A stretch of DNA of 64,000 bases from Limnomonas spitsbergensis (taxonomy: Eukaryota; Chlorophyta; Chlorophyceae; Chlamydomonadales), in assembly GCA_037349105.1 (NCBI GenBank), contig JAYJMM010000124.1, positions 4,262,001-4,326,000 on the forward strand, read 5' to 3'. The translations under genes and the position numbers were made by a program. Under the pieces are notes generated by a model. It saw only the letters and a list, made by a program, of their open reading frames with translations, was not told the DNA's origin and did not search any database. This document shows, one piece after another, positions 1 to 11,500 of this stretch. How positions within the stretch are numbered: the stretch's first letter is position 1; the number at the start of each line of letters is the position of its first letter.

Positions 1-137
1 CATACAAAACACATTTCGTTTATCTCTCGACGTAAAGCACTTCCAAAGCCACTCACCACATTCCCTGTTCTTTACTGCTCTGCATTATTACGGCATCTTG
101 CGTCCTTTGTTTCCCCTCGGGAAGAACCACAGACGAC
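1..137 (+). promoter_or_regulatory. 5' flank of the HSP20 gene
   Basis: This is the only upstream sequence of gene 1 in the window and must hold its 5' UTR and perhaps the core promoter. I see no clear TATA box and no convincing heat-shock element (alternating GAA/TTC modules at 5-bp spacing). The element may lie upstream of the window. Confidence 0.3.
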
Positions 138-245
138 ATGTTGAACCCAATGAGCGTTGTTGAGGACCCTTTCTGGTCAATGGGTGTGGCACCAAAGCAA
201 GCATCGGACAGCCTTGCAACAACCCACGCTGCGGACTACCCTATG
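138..245 (+). CDS. HSP20 exon 1 (N-terminal arm)
   Basis: ATG at 138 opens 36 codons ending ...ADYPM, phase 0, donor GTAGGT at 246. DPFW near residue 10 is usual for plant and algal small heat shock proteins. An imperfect copy of the exon end and donor follows at 276-360. Confidence 0.85.
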
Positions 246-3200
246 GTAGGTTGTCACCCATGTAGAATGCCCAAAACCAAAGCAAGCATCGGACAGCCTT
301 GCAACAACCCACGCTGCGGACTACCATATGGTAGTTTGTCACCCATGTACTTAGAATGCCACAAATCTAGGCATGAAGATGGCACCGTATGCAAAGGCCC
401 CATCAAGTAGGCCAAGTCCCGCAAGGAAGGTCAATGAACACTGTGGTGGTTCAGCTACATTACAGCAACATTACAGCTAAAGTTTTGGCCTATGGCCGAG
501 AGGGCTTGGTGCAGAAAAGGGCTTGATTCAGAAAAAGGCTTCGTGCAGAAAAGGACGTGGTGCAGAAAAGCCCTCTATGTTGGTAAATCAGGTAATGCTT
601 GTTCCCCATCGTCCCAGTGGTGGATGCCTGACATTCCCCCTAACGTCGACCTCTGCGGACAAAAGAGAAAGCACTGAAACCGAGTAACCTGAACAGGCCG
701 GGTGTGCAAGCAGCCCACCAGCCCACCTCTCAGCCACCAGACTGAGAAATAAAAAATCTTGAATATGCTGCGTTGCTGCTGTTCTGGAGGTATTTGAGGC
801 CGATAAATGTTGTGACGGTTATGCTGATGCCCCAAGCAGGCATGATCCATTTACAATCCAAATATTCTGAGACAACTGTCGCCCACTCCCCTCCCTTCTC
901 CTCGCTGCTGCTCAGGACATCGTCGAGTCCGATGAATTCTATGACGTGTATGCGGATGCCCCGGGCATGATCCCGAATGAGATCCATGTGCACTACAGCG
1001 ATGCCAACCGGGTGAGAGAGAGTTCCAACTGGAGTACAACCGGCAGTAGCTGCAATTGTAGTACAACCGGCAGTAGCTGCAATTGTAGTACAACCGGCAG
1101 TAGCTGCAATTGTAGGACAACCGGCAGTAGCTGCAATTGTAGGACAACCGGCAGTAGCTGCAATTGTAGGACAACCGGCAGTAGCTGCAATTGTAGGACA
1201 ACCGGCAGTATGTAGTTGCAAAGCGAGGTGCAGTATAAGTGGTGGTTGTGAACCGCTCAAGGCACTGGACGTCTGAATTCATACAGTTTTAGAGTGGTCA
1301 TTTTCTGAGCGGCTCCTAGGGTTTCAACCAGGTTGCAACTCTATTGGCCGGTAGCCTGGCCTCCTGAAACCAGATGTATGCTTGACAAGAGCAGACGCCA
1401 GCAACACAGCAACACGTAGTGGCTCATGTGAACGCCACATCCAACAAATGCATTTTTTTTGCGCTTAGCTGTACGGGCTACTTGTTTGCTTCAATCGTAT
1501 GTGTAGTTTTTTTGTGAAGTTTTTACTGTCCGAAGGAGCATCACATTGTATGCCGTCATGTCGACACGATAGCCTGTGTTGGTTATACACCTCACCAAAC
1601 CATCTCTTGGTGCGGCCATCCTGGCAACCCTCAAAATTTAAATTTGGTCGCCGATGACACAGTGGCGGCCGCCTGGTGGCGCCAGGCGGCCACCTCTGGA
1701 CCAGTTGGGACCAGACCATAAGGAGCCCACGGCCGGTGGCCCGATCAGCATGGTTGCTGCACCATACCCCTCGGCCGTCGGCCGTGATGCAGCAATGGAC
1801 AGCTGAGGCGCTCTAAATTGAAGTTTGAATGCAACCTCAGGTCCTTACTGTCCGCGGCACTCACACCGAGGAAGTCAAGGCCACTGAGGGCGGCAGCTTC
1901 AGAGCGTGGAACATTCACAGGTAGGAAGCGGATGGGGGTATGGTAACGGTTACAGCGCGGATGTGGCTTCGGCCCAGGCTGCGCTGTCTCCTTAACTCTC
2001 ATGCCTCCCATGTGGCGTAGCTTTCTTTCTTTCTTTCTTTTGTGGTGATGGCCCAAAGCTGCGTTATTTCTTTTACCTCCACGACCCAGTAGGGCGTAGC
2101 TTTCCCCCCTTGATAAGCTGCTGGGGGCTTATTTCTCTCTCTGTTCACAGGCAAGTGTCCTTTCTCTCTCTCCTTCAGGGCTGTCCGCCCGCGCAATGTT
2201 CACTCGCAGCAAAATTTCTTACCACAGAAAAATATACAAATCACAAAAATATCATTGCTGAGCTGGCTTTTCCACGATGGGCAGCTGTGTGCACTTACTT
2301 TGCCCTTTGGCCCTCACATCTAGCATAAGCTTGCTGTAATATGCATGCCAGAATGGACAGGTCACTGTAGCCCGCGGTAGAATCTGCAGGTTTAGGGTTT
2401 AGGGTTTAAGGCCAGGATTAAGGGTTTGGGCAGTTCGACATAGCCCGAGGTATAATCTGCGATTTTTGTGTTTTACTGCCATCGGGTCCTCTAGGGGCCA
2501 CCATGCTGGCTGGGCCCCTCTGCACCCATTGGCTGGCTGATATAAGCACAGCCAGATGGAAACCCACAGCTTCAGCCAAGGGTTTGGCTTCCTAAATAAT
2601 CCACGCCTCATGACGCATATTTATTATGTATTTGTAGCCTGTAGCCAGTGTGCATTTGCAAAGCCTGCAGTCAGGGATCAGGCAGGGGCTTGTCGCTTTA
2701 ACTGCAGCATATTTTTTAATGACTGCTCTGTATGCCGGCTGATGTCATGGGGGAGAGCGGATCATGGTCCAGTCACTTAAAATCAACTGCAAATGCAGGA
2801 CTGAACGTGTCAAGCGGAGCTTTGTTCGCAGCTTCACGCTCCCCAAAGGCAGGTCTCTGGCTAAAGCCCTGAACCCCTAACCCTAAACCCTTAACCCTAA
2901 ACATTTAACCTTTAGCCTAAAACCATAACGAAGGGCCGACCCAGGCTACTCTCAATTGCAGCGGCTGTGCACATGTCTGCCCTGACTGGCAATCAAAGGC
3001 ATGCTAAATGGTGGCACAGATCCAGCCAAAATTATGGATATGTAGTCCTAACAGGCAGCCCAGTTCCGCCAGTGGCATACATGTTGTTTTTTCCACCATG
3101 GCACGGCGGCAGGCAAAGAGCCTCCCCCAGAATACCGCCCCCCCCCCCTACCCAAAGCGCTTGTTAAAGAGTCTTTCGACTGGTGACAAAAACTGCACCC

Positions 3201-3991
3201 TTGGGCAATGCAGATGCCAACCCCGAGGCCATCGATGCAGACCTGGACAACGGAGTCCTGGTGAGTGGTGAACATGAAAATCACCATTCAAATCAATTTC
3301 CTGGCTGACCGTGTGATTTGTGTTTTGAATTAGCGTACCGGTGCGGTATGTAATTATGTTATATGTGTAATGTATGTAACGGTTTGACAGCCGCATGCTG
3401 CTCCTTGATCCTCCCACCTTCACTCACCGTCCTCACCTCTTCATTGAGCAGAAAGTCCAGAATCTACCCCCACCTCATCTCACCTATCCCCCTTTATTAA
3501 TTGTGCAGAAAGTCCACATCCCCAAGGTGGAGACGGCTCGCAGGCCGCCCCCGCGCAAGATTCCTGTCATTGCCCATCACACGCCTGGCGGGTGAGAGAG
3601 AGGCGATCTCGCAGCCCCCTCAATTCAAAAGCAAGCGCATGCATAGTGCGCAGTATACATTATAATGGTGTAGGTTACAAGTAACTGTTTGTGCTGGCAA
3701 CTGCCCTCCTGTACAGTGGGGGAGTGACTTAAACATGCAGGGAATGCGTTTTTGATCTTTGTCTCTGGAGCATCATCGCCGCCACACATGCATCTATATG
3801 AAGAATTCGAGTGAGACGAATTCAGATTGGTAAAAGCCACTGAACAAGATCTTCCAGCACCCACCAATTGTGCCTCCCTATGAAGAATCCCGCGGTTGAA
3901 GAATCCTGTCGTTGTGCGGTTTGACCTTGACTCCTGTTTTGCGTCACGCAGGACGAACGTGGCCACCAAGCAGACGGCTCAGAAGGCCTAG
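138..3991 (+). CDS. Small heat shock protein, HSP20/alpha-crystallin family (7 exons)
   Basis: Exons joined by me: 138-245, 916-1011, 1841-1920, 2799-2848, 3214-3260, 3509-3591, 3952-3991 (stop TAG 3989-3991). They splice in frame to 504 nt, 167 residues, a normal length for the family. The N-terminal arm has the DPFW motif. The alpha-crystallin domain starts at PMDIVESDEFY (about residue 35), has DAPGM, VLTVRG and SFVRSFTLPKDANPEAI, and ends with the hallmark LDNGVLKVHIPK (about 122-133). The C-terminal IXI/V motif is IPV (145-147), followed by a short tail. Such proteins are ATP-independent holdase chaperones that form oligomers and keep unfolding clients soluble. No transit peptide is obvious, so cytosol is most likely. 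Six introns, several carrying repeats, are many for this family. One intron (2849-3213) is GC-AG. No other family fits; the exon model is inferred from splice sites and phase, not from cDNA. Confidence 0.92.
191..360 (+). repeat. Exon-edge echo, end of HSP20 exon 1
   Basis: Two tandem copies of about 85 bp (191-271 and 276-360) span the end of exon 1 and its donor. The second copy carries a second donor (ATATG then GTAGTT at 331). Confidence 0.9.
789..855 (+). repeat. Decayed echo of HSP20 exon 2 start
   Basis: The stretch with GAGGCCGATAAATG and GCTGATGCCCCAAGCA resembles the start of exon 2 (GAGTCCGATGAATT, GCGGATGCCCCGGGCA), 120-130 bp upstream of it. It is a diverged copy in intron 1. 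Confidence 0.6.
916..1011 (+). CDS. HSP20 exon 2 (start of alpha-crystallin domain)
   Basis: The exon follows acceptor CTCAG and encodes DIVESDEFYDVYADAPGM and onward (32 codons), phase 0 at both ends, donor GTGAGA at 1012. DAPGM is the conserved beta-strand turn of the domain. Confidence 0.88.
1035..1210 (+). repeat. 27-bp minisatellite in HSP20 intron 2
   Basis: About 6.5 copies of a 27-bp unit containing ACAACCGGCAGTAGCTGC occur in tandem right after exon 2. All frames through it are repeat artefacts. Confidence 0.93.
1841..1920 (+). CDS. HSP20 exon 3
   Basis: The exon lies between acceptor CCTCAG and donor GTAGGA. It encodes VLTVRGTHTEEV and GGSFRAW, matching the 'VLTISGER...' segment of the family. 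It is too short to appear as a long ORF and was found by protein logic. It ends in phase 2. Confidence 0.85.
1937..2102 (+). repeat. Dispersed repeat family C, two copies
   Basis: The sequence from GGTAACGG through GCTGCGCTGTCTCCTTAAC to GGCGTAGCTTTCTTTC recurs, degenerate, at 2041-2102 and again in protease intron 2 at 6492-6580. It may be a short non-autonomous element; ends are not defined. Confidence 0.55.
2391..2410 (+). repeat. Interstitial TTTAGGG-type tract
   Basis: Three tandem TTTAGGG-like heptamers lie in HSP20 intron 3. The complementary CCCTAAA form appears at 2872-2905 in intron 4. Confidence 0.7.
2799..2848 (+). CDS. HSP20 exon 4
   Basis: Fifty bases encode TERVKRSFVRSFTLPK after completing an Arg codon. 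The exon ends AAAG and the intron begins GCAGGT. Only this GC donor keeps the frame into exon 5; the GT 5 bases downstream does not. Confidence 0.8.
3214..3260 (+). CDS. HSP20 exon 5
   Basis: Forty-seven bases encode DANPEAIDADLDNGVL, the signature end of the alpha-crystallin domain. The acceptor is CAATGCAG and the donor GTGAGT at 3261. Confidence 0.88.
3440..3520 (+). repeat. Acceptor echo upstream of HSP20 exon 6
   Basis: GCAG followed by AAAGTCCA occurs at 3448 and again at the true acceptor 3505, 57 bp apart. It repeats the splice junction. Confidence 0.75.
3509..3591 (+). CDS. HSP20 exon 6
   Basis: Encodes KVHIPKVETARRPPPRKIPV and onward, the last beta-strand and the IXI/V motif that docks neighbouring subunits. 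The acceptor is TTGTGCAG. A copy of the acceptor and exon start sits 57 bp upstream at 3452. Confidence 0.88.
3952..3991 (+). CDS. HSP20 exon 7 (C-terminus and stop)
   Basis: After acceptor CACGCAG the exon completes Gly and encodes TNVATKQTAQKA then TAG. Phase matches exon 6. Confidence 0.82.
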
Positions 3992-4059
3992 AGCAGCAGA
4001 GCCCTTCAGGTGATCTGCCCCACCCTGCAAATTGATATAGCCAAAGCGATGGTGGTTGG

Positions 4060-4215
4060 AAATAGGTTTTGTGGCACGGCAACAATTCAGCTACATGTCA
4101 CTCCGATGTCAGCTACTTCCTGGCCTTCGGCCGGAGGCCCCAGGCGCGGCCAGCCATGTTCATGGAGTCACCGGCTGCAGGCTGGTCAAGGTTCGGTCCC
4201 AAATGTCACTTGTTG
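4060..4215 (-). mobile_element. MITE-like element M, copy 1
   Basis: Inverted relative to copy 5: CAGCTACATGTCACTCC, GGCCGGAGGCCCC, GGTCAAGGTTCGGTCCCAA. Boundaries are approximate. Confidence 0.55.
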
Positions 4216-5110
4216 GCTGTGGGGCGGGGCCTGCCAGTTGTGGAATCTTAGTTGGAGAAAAGGGAGATGGATGCATGGAGCGCTGCTATCGATGAAGGCA
4301 TGTAGCGCTGTGTTGGAGTTCTTCCGGAATGATGCATTGCAGAAAACATGTGCACAATGAAACCCTGGGGGCCTGCCATAGGGAGGGGCTCTCCCATAGG
4401 GGGCAGGGGGGGGCCTGCCATAGGAGGGGCTGCCATAGCATATCTAGCAGCACTGCTGGTTCAAATGTCTTGATGCATGGCGACCTTTAGGTGCAGAGTC
4501 CACGGTGTGGCTGCTGCTGGCAACTGACATTGAATTAGATCAGCAAATTTCCTCCAGCCTTTGCTCAGTCGCTCCAAGTTCGCCATCCCAGCAGGTGCAC
4601 TCGCATTTTGAATGGGGTCCGTACATTTGCACCCGCCTCTGCTCCTTGGCTGCCAACAGGTCCCGGCCCTAATTGAAATGGATCATGATACTTCTTACCC
4701 GCCTGTACTTCCTTGTTGCGATCAGGTGCACTCTCAGTCCAGGGCAAAAGGCCTGGCTATGGCCGGGAGGCAAGTGTGTGGAGCTAACAGGATATGCTGC
4801 AGCGGATGTGCTCAGCTCAGCCAGGCATTGCTAGATCAATGGCCAGATGCCTGCTTCCACAGCTCAGATGTGTGCCAGCTCTATTTCTGTCTTGTTAGCC
4901 CTCGGACTCAAGTTGCTTGGCCTTGGGCAACAGTTAGTTGCTAGCTGTTCCTGCCTGACAGCACTGTATTGTGTCCATCTCTAATGACGAATGGTAATGT
5001 ACCATGAGCCCTAGAAGCAGCATGGTTATGCAGTTTACGGCTCAATAAGTTGTATTTCTAGTTGGTAGCTTGGTTCGTCTTGGTCGGCAGTTGAAGTCAT
5101 GCATTTCGTA

Positions 5111-5115
5111 TGTAA
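5111..5115 (+). terminator. Candidate TGTAA poly(A) signal
   Basis: TGTAA is the usual poly(A) signal of volvocalean algae. The first copies after the HSP20 stop are here and at 5167-5171. The implied 3' UTR of about 1.1 kb is long, so this is only a candidate. Confidence 0.25.
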
Positions 5116-5392
5116 AAACCAGGTGCGAAGCAGCCACCTGCTGTTTATTTTCGAATTTCAGTCTCGTGTAACTCTCCCTATGTTTCATAGCTTTCTTCGC
5201 TCAAGTTGCATGTCAAGCAGATCAGTGCAGATTTAAGCTGCGCGCGCACGATCGATGCAACCATTGCAAAACTAAAGTGCGATGTACAGGGATGACATGA
5301 CACTCACGTATTGAGCATAGCAGTAGCTTCATGGCAGCGTCCATAGCACATTTCTGTCTCTTCTGCCTGCTTCAGCGCTGTTAGACATCAAC

Positions 5393-5401
5393 ATGCTTTG
5401 A
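5393..5401 (+). other. Two-codon upstream ORF before the protease start
   Basis: ATG CTT TGA lies 5 bp upstream of the protease ATG at 5406. If transcription starts further upstream it could lower translation of the main frame. Confidence 0.35.
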
Positions 5402-5405
5402 TTAT

Positions 5406-5548
5406 ATGATGGCAGATTTACTTTGGTCGCACACGACCGTCGCATGGCCCCGTTTTGTCTCCGCGATTCTTCTCTTGCTCGCTCTGGCGCAGCTTGCATC
5501 CACGCAGCACATCGTCCAGCTTCGCACCGGCCCTGTTCATTTTGATCG
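5406..5548 (+). CDS. Protease exon 1: signal peptide
   Basis: ATG-ATG at 5406/5409 starts MMADLLWSH with hydrophobic core [16 protein letters not shown] and probable cleavage near LAS-TQ, then [14 protein letters not shown]. An in-frame TAG at 5382 limits upstream extension. The donor is GTGAGA at 5549, phase 2. Confidence 0.85.
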
Positions 5549-8500
5549 GTGAGAAAAAATCCCACTGCATGCCTGTCCGGACGGAGTGGTTAGGACAAGG
5601 TCACGAGCCCGCTCACGCAGCAAGCTCGCGGTGACACACTACCTCTTTGAACAACGTTGGAAACTCTGACGGCAGTCGAACGTGCGCAGGGTTGCCCACG
5701 AGAGGCACCTTCTTGGCGAGTCTGACTGGCGGACTGCTCCAGGGGAGAAGACAGGCCTCCCCCGGGCAGCCCCACATGACAGCCCATGGTGGGGCCCCCT
5801 GGCAACACAGCAGCTGTACATCCTCAGCTTCGGCCCCACCCATGCACCATGTCCCTCCTCGAGCATTCCCTCGAGATCTCGGGATCCAGAAGACTCCCCA
5901 CCTGTCACGCGAGGGGATAGCTCCCCGCCTGCTGCGGCCACCGCTGCGGCTGTGATGGCACGGATGCAGCAGACGGTGCTAGACCTGGTGCAGCGGCACG
6001 GAGGCGCTGTGCTCAGCGCGCTGCCTCCCTCAGCCTGGATGCTGATGGCCCCTCTAGAGGCAGCCCGTGACATGAGCTCGACTCCAGGGATATGCATGGT
6101 GGGACGCCCGGAGTCAGTTTTTGAAGGTCCATGGCTCCAAGGGATATCCTGATTTCCAAGGTTTATGGCTCGAGGTTAATGTTTCAAGTCTCATGGTTCA
6201 ATGAAGCCCTATATTAATCTCTCCATAAATCATGTGGGACAGATGAGAAGTTTCAGATTTGATCGTTTCATCCTTGTGAAGCCTCAGGCCAATGGGGGAG
6301 GGTGCAGGGGGGGCACCCGAGCCCCCTAGCTATGGGTCTGGGGTGTAACCCTCTGGCTGCAGGCCGGGAGCCCCGGATATCAGAAACAAGACATTTCACA
6401 CTTCCACTTGACGGCAAAAACAAAAAAATTGTGAGACTGCTGGCTGGACACTCGCATGCAACATCCCTCACACAATCTCCTCACGCCTAAGGTAACGGCG
6501 CGGACGCGGCCTGGGCCCATGCCGCGCTGTTTCCTTAACCCTCACTCCCCTGTAAGGCGTAGTTTTCTCTCTTTCTTCCTCACGCGAAACCCAACATACC
6601 AAATCCGTCCTCTCACACACCCATCAACCCCCCCCCCCACCCTTGGCCTGCCCACACAGGCATTGCTGGCCCCAGAGCACAGGGTTGCTCCTGAGTGGGA
6701 GCATCTGATAGCCGAGCTCCTACCCCCCGCTGCTGCTGCTGCCGGCGGCCGTCCGGATGCTTGGCGAGCGGGTGATGCCGAGCCCCGCCAGCGACCGCCC
6801 CGACCGTACGTGGGCGACATGGCCCCTTGGCGCCTGCACCACTTTGCGGGAGGCGCTGGGGCGGCTGAGGCAGGGACAAGCTACGGCAAGGGCGCTGCTT
6901 CGAGCAACGATGCGGTTTACAATTTGGGGGGGGATTCTTCCGGTGGCAGCTTGGACCAGGTTGCCTCTTCTAGCAAGGAGTCCGGGGACGGCAGCGGCGT
7001 AGGGATGGCACGGCGCGCGCTGCAGGGCGGCGCGGCGGCGGCGACGGCGGCAGGCGGCCAAGCAAGCGATGGTGTCCTAGGCGGAGGTAGCGGCACACCG
7101 CGGCCGCAGCAGCAGCAAGAGGTGGGGGGGCAGGCGGCCCGCGCCGCCGTGTTTGTAGAGGTCCACTTCCCGGAGCTCCAGGCTGCCGACATGTCCCGCC
7201 TGGGCCTCCTGGATCCCGGCCCCGCCTGGCTGCGCCGCGCCTGCAGCAGTACCCTGATTATGGGAGCCGCAGCCTCAGGAACAGCTGCGGAGCCAGCTGT
7301 CAATGCATCCGGCGCTCGCGACGGAGCAGAGCTGCACGCGAGCTCGATAGGGCCCCTGGAGCGCGAGGCCTGCGTGCGCGCGCTCGGGCGCAACGGGACA
7401 TTCTGCCCCGTGGCGGCGGCGCTGCAGGACTGGCCGGACATGTTGGCTGGCCAGCAGAGGGTAGCTGACGGCTCGCGGGTCGGAGAGGGCAGGGCTGGCC
7501 TGCCGTGCCCTGTTAGGCTGCTGCATGAGGGAGGCTCGCTGCTTGTGTTGGCTTGCCCTGAGGTGAGGGGTGTTGTTGCTGTTGCTGTTCTTGTTGCTGC
7601 TGCTGTTTTCGTGGATTTGGTGTTTTTGACGCTGTTGATTTTATAGTTTTTGCTGCTGTTGTTGATTTTGCTGTTGCTTTTTCATACTAGTTGCTTTTTC
7701 ATACTAGTTGCTTTTGTTGTTGTTGTCTTCCCTCTGTTTTTTACTGTTGATGTTCTTCCTGTTGCTTGCTGTTGCTATTGTTACCTTCAGAGCCACCTCA
7801 GAGCCCTTTTCAAAAGGGCCAGGCAATGCGAAAGCAAACCGAACAGAGGAGGCTGACATAGGCTAGCAAAGGAAGGTTTAACTGTGTATAATAAATGTAA
7901 GAGTATAGTAGCCTACCCGGTGATGCAGGCAGTAGGTATCTCCGGACTATCTCATAAATGCACGAGTATGGTAGCCTACCCGGTGCTACGGCTGACCGGA
8001 TGGCTTCCTCAATCCACGCGTCAGGGCGTATTCGAAGGGAGAGAGTACAGCAGGCGTCGATCGTGTCTGATTGCGCCGTACTGCTGGGTTATTTATTTAT
8101 TTATGAAGCACATGAGAAAGACCAAGTTAAAGCTCTCTAAATGCGCAATATCAAATGCCCTTCCCCCCCTTCCCCGCTCCCTCTTCTCTCAGGACCTGAG
8201 CTGGCTACTACCTTGGCTGGCCGCGCAGCCCAGCGTCAAGTGGCTGTCCCCGGCAGCGCAGCTGCGCATTCACAATCTTGTTGCCGGGGCAATAACGCAA
8301 GGCGGTGGTTTGACGTCCGGTCAGAACGCGGCAAGCACAGGGCTGCACCCTTTCTGGCAGGTGAGGGCAGGGTCTAGCCTGTGCTGGGGGTGGAGCATGT
8401 AGGTGGTAAGCGTGTGCTGGTGTCAAAGGGTGAAGGCTGCTGGGGTTTAGGCAGGTAGGTGCCACGCTGCAACCCACCCTGGCAGGTGGGAGCATGCATG

Positions 8501-11500
8501 GGGCTGCACCCTCTCTGGCAGGTGAGGGCCAGTGCACCTTTTTTTGGCTACAAGTCCACATTCGATAGGCAGCCCTGCGGCCGCCGAAGGCCTGATTGGG
8601 ACCAAACCTGGACTGGCCAACAGCTGGTGGCCAAAGCAGCGTGGCTGGCCACAAACAGGGCCTCTGGCCAGCGGCGGGATTGTAGCTGACATGTAGCTGA
8701 GTCATGAAAAAAGAAATAGTAGTGAGGGCAGGGTCTGGCCGGTGCCAGGGGTGGAGCATGTAGGTGGTAAGCGTGCGCTGGTGTCAAAGGGTAAAGGCTG
8801 CTGGGGGCAAGGTAGGCGGGTGCAGCGCTACGCCCTTTCTGGCAGGTGGGAGAATGCAAGGGGGTAGGCTGCTGCCAGGGGTTGGGCATGTAGGGGGTGA
8901 GCGTGCGCTGGTGTGAAGGGGTAAAGGCTGTGGGGGGCAAGGTAGGCGGGTGCAGCGCTGCGCCCTTTCTGGCAGGTGGGAGCATGCATGGGGGTAGGCT
9001 GCTGCCAGGGGTGGAGCATGTAGTTGGTAAGCGTGCGCTGGTGTGAAGGGGTAAAGGCCCCTGGGGGCAAGGTAGGCGGATGCAGCGCTGCGCCCTATCT
9101 GGCAGGTGGGAGCATGCACGGGGGTAGGCTGCTGCCAGGGGTTGGGCATGTAGGTGGTAAGCGTGCGCTGGTGTGAAGGGGTAAAGGCTGCTGGGGGGAA
9201 GGTAGGCGGGTGCAGCGCTGCGCCCTTTCTGGCAGGTGGGAGCATGCACGGGGGTAGGCTGCTGCCAGGGGTTGGGCATGTAGGGGGTGAGCGTGCGCTG
9301 GTGTGAAGGGGTAAAGGCTCCTGGGGGGAAGGTAGGCGGGTGCAGCGCTGCGCCCTTTCTGGCAGGTGGGAGCATGCACGGGGGTAGGCTGCTGCCAGGG
9401 GTTGGGCATGCAGGGGGTGAGCGTGCGCTGGTGTGAAGGGGTAAAGGCTCCTGGGGGGAAGGTAGGCGGGTGCAGCGCTGCACGTGACACAGGTCTTCAT
9501 GTTCAGGATAATCAGTATCCAGTATAGTTGTTGTTGAAAAAACGTTTGCATGGCGGGTGAGAGCATGTGCATAGTGGCAGGTTTGTGGCTGCTGCTACGG
9601 CTACTGGGTTTAAGGGTTGAAAGGGGTTCATGCTGCATCATTTCTGGCGGGGGAGAGCATGTGCACAGTTGCAGGGTTTGAGGCTGCTGCCAGGCCTATT
9701 GGGTTTAAGGGTTAAGGTTTTGAGGGTGCTGCTAGAGCTACTGGGTTTAAGGGTTTAAGGTTTGAGGCTGCTGCTGGGCATATTGGGTTTAAGGGTTCAG
9801 GTTTTGAGGGTGCTGCTAGGGCTACTGGGTTTAAGGGTTTTGGCTTTGAGGGTGCTGCTAGAGCTACTGGGTTTAAGGGTTTAGGTTTTGAGGGTGCTGC
9901 TAGGGCTTCTGGGTTTAATGGTTTTGGTTTTGAGGGTGCTGCTAGAGCTACTGGGTTTAAGGGTTTTGGTTTTGAGGGTGCTGCTAGGGCTTCTGGGTTT
10001 AAGGGTTTTGGTTTTGAGGGTGCTGCTAGAGCTACTGGGATTAAGGGTTTAGGTTTTGAGGGTGCTGCTAGGGCTTCTGGGTTTAAGGGTTTTGGTTTTG
10101 AGGGTGCTGCTAGGGCTTCTGGGTTTAAGGGTTTTGGTTTTGAGGGTGCTGCTAGAGCTACTGGGTTTAAGGGTTTAGGTTTTGAGGGTGCTGCTAGGGC
10201 TTCTGGGTTTATGGGTTTTGGTTTTGAGGGTGCTGCTAGGGCTACTGGGTTTAAGGCTTGGGGCCAGGATGGTGTGTGCGGGGTGGCACCCATTCTGGCA
10301 GGTGAGAGCATGCACAGGGGCTGAGGGGTGCAGAATGCTGCGAGGGGTAAAAGGCAGGTGCCTTGCGTAGACCTGTGGGGTGCGGTCGGAATGCTGCACC
10401 GTCTCATGGACTTTTTGTTGATTCGTGAGGAGGGGGGAGATGCAGAGGGTGTCGACAAACACTTTCCTGCTTTTTGTTCAAGCAATCGATGCTGGACCAC
10501 TCATGTAAGCCGCACTGCTTTATTGCCAGTATTGCCTGCACGTCAGCCTGGGTGGCAGCGACAAGGTCATCGGCTGCGGAACGGTCATTGAAAACAACGT
10601 AATTACTAGCCATCGTTGCTTGATATAATAGCATCCTCCATTGCCTCCATTGCCTGCATTTCCTCCATTGCCTCCATTTCCTGCATTTCCTCCATTGCCT
10701 CCATTGCCTGCATTTCCTCCATTGCCTCCATTGCCTCCATTGCCTGCATTGCCTCCATTGCCTCCATTGCCTCCATTGCCTGCATTGCCTGCATTTCCTC
10801 CATTGCCTCCATTGCCTGCATTTCCTCCATTTCCTCCATTTCCTCCATTGCCTCCATTTCCTCCATTGCCTCCATTGCCTGCATTGCCTCCATTGCCTCC
10901 ATTGCCTGCATTTCCTCCATTGCCTCCATTTCCTCCATTGCCTCCATTGCCTGCATTTCCTCCATTTCCTCCATTGCCTCCATTGCCTGCATTTCCTCCA
11001 TTTCCTCCATTGCCTCCATTGCCTCCATTGCCTCCATTTCCTCCATTGCCTCCATTTCCTCCATTGCCTCCATTTCCTCCATTGCCTCCATTGCCTGCAT
11101 TTCCTGCATTGCCTCCATTGCCTCCATTGCCTGCATTTCCTCCATTGCCTCCATTGCCTCCATTGCCTCCATTGCCTGCATTTCCTCCATTGCCTGCATT
11201 TCCTCCATTGCCTCCATTGCCTCCATTGCCTCCATTGCCTCCATTGCCTCCATTGCCTGCATTTCCTCCATTGCCTCCATTTCCTCCATTGCCTCCATTG
11301 CCTGCATTTCCTCCATTTCCTCCATTTCCTCCATTGCCTCCATTGCCTCCATTGCCTCCATTGCCTCCATTGCCTCCATTGCCTCCATTGCCTGCATTTC
11401 CTCCATTGCCTCCATTTCCTCCATTTCCTCCATTGCCTGCATTGCCTCCATTGCCTCCATTGCCTGCATTTCCTCCATTGCCTCCATTGCCTCCATTGCC

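Larger units (their letters stand above)
3992..5405. other. Spacer between the HSP20 and protease genes
   Basis: This holds the HSP20 3' UTR, an inverted MITE-like element (about 4060-4215), a G-rich short repeat built on GGGCCTGCCATAGG (4365-4440) and the protease 5' region. I found no convincing coding exon in either strand. Confidence 0.6.

Noticed and set aside
4560..4950. Possible coding exons in the spacer
   Set aside because: The open frames show no family motif and no consistent splice phases.
6099..6116. Longer exon 2 ending at 6116
   Set aside because: In frame and possible, but the donor GTTTTT is weaker than GTGGGA at 6099. Only cDNA can decide.
8548..9641. Minus-strand ORFs of 285-311 codons
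   Set aside because: Products of the 130-bp repeat; all three minus frames are open and repetitive.
9712..10500. Minus-strand ORF with an Ala/Pro/Ser/Lys/Leu/Asn repeat
   Set aside because: It is the 42-bp satellite (14 codons) read backwards, not a gene.
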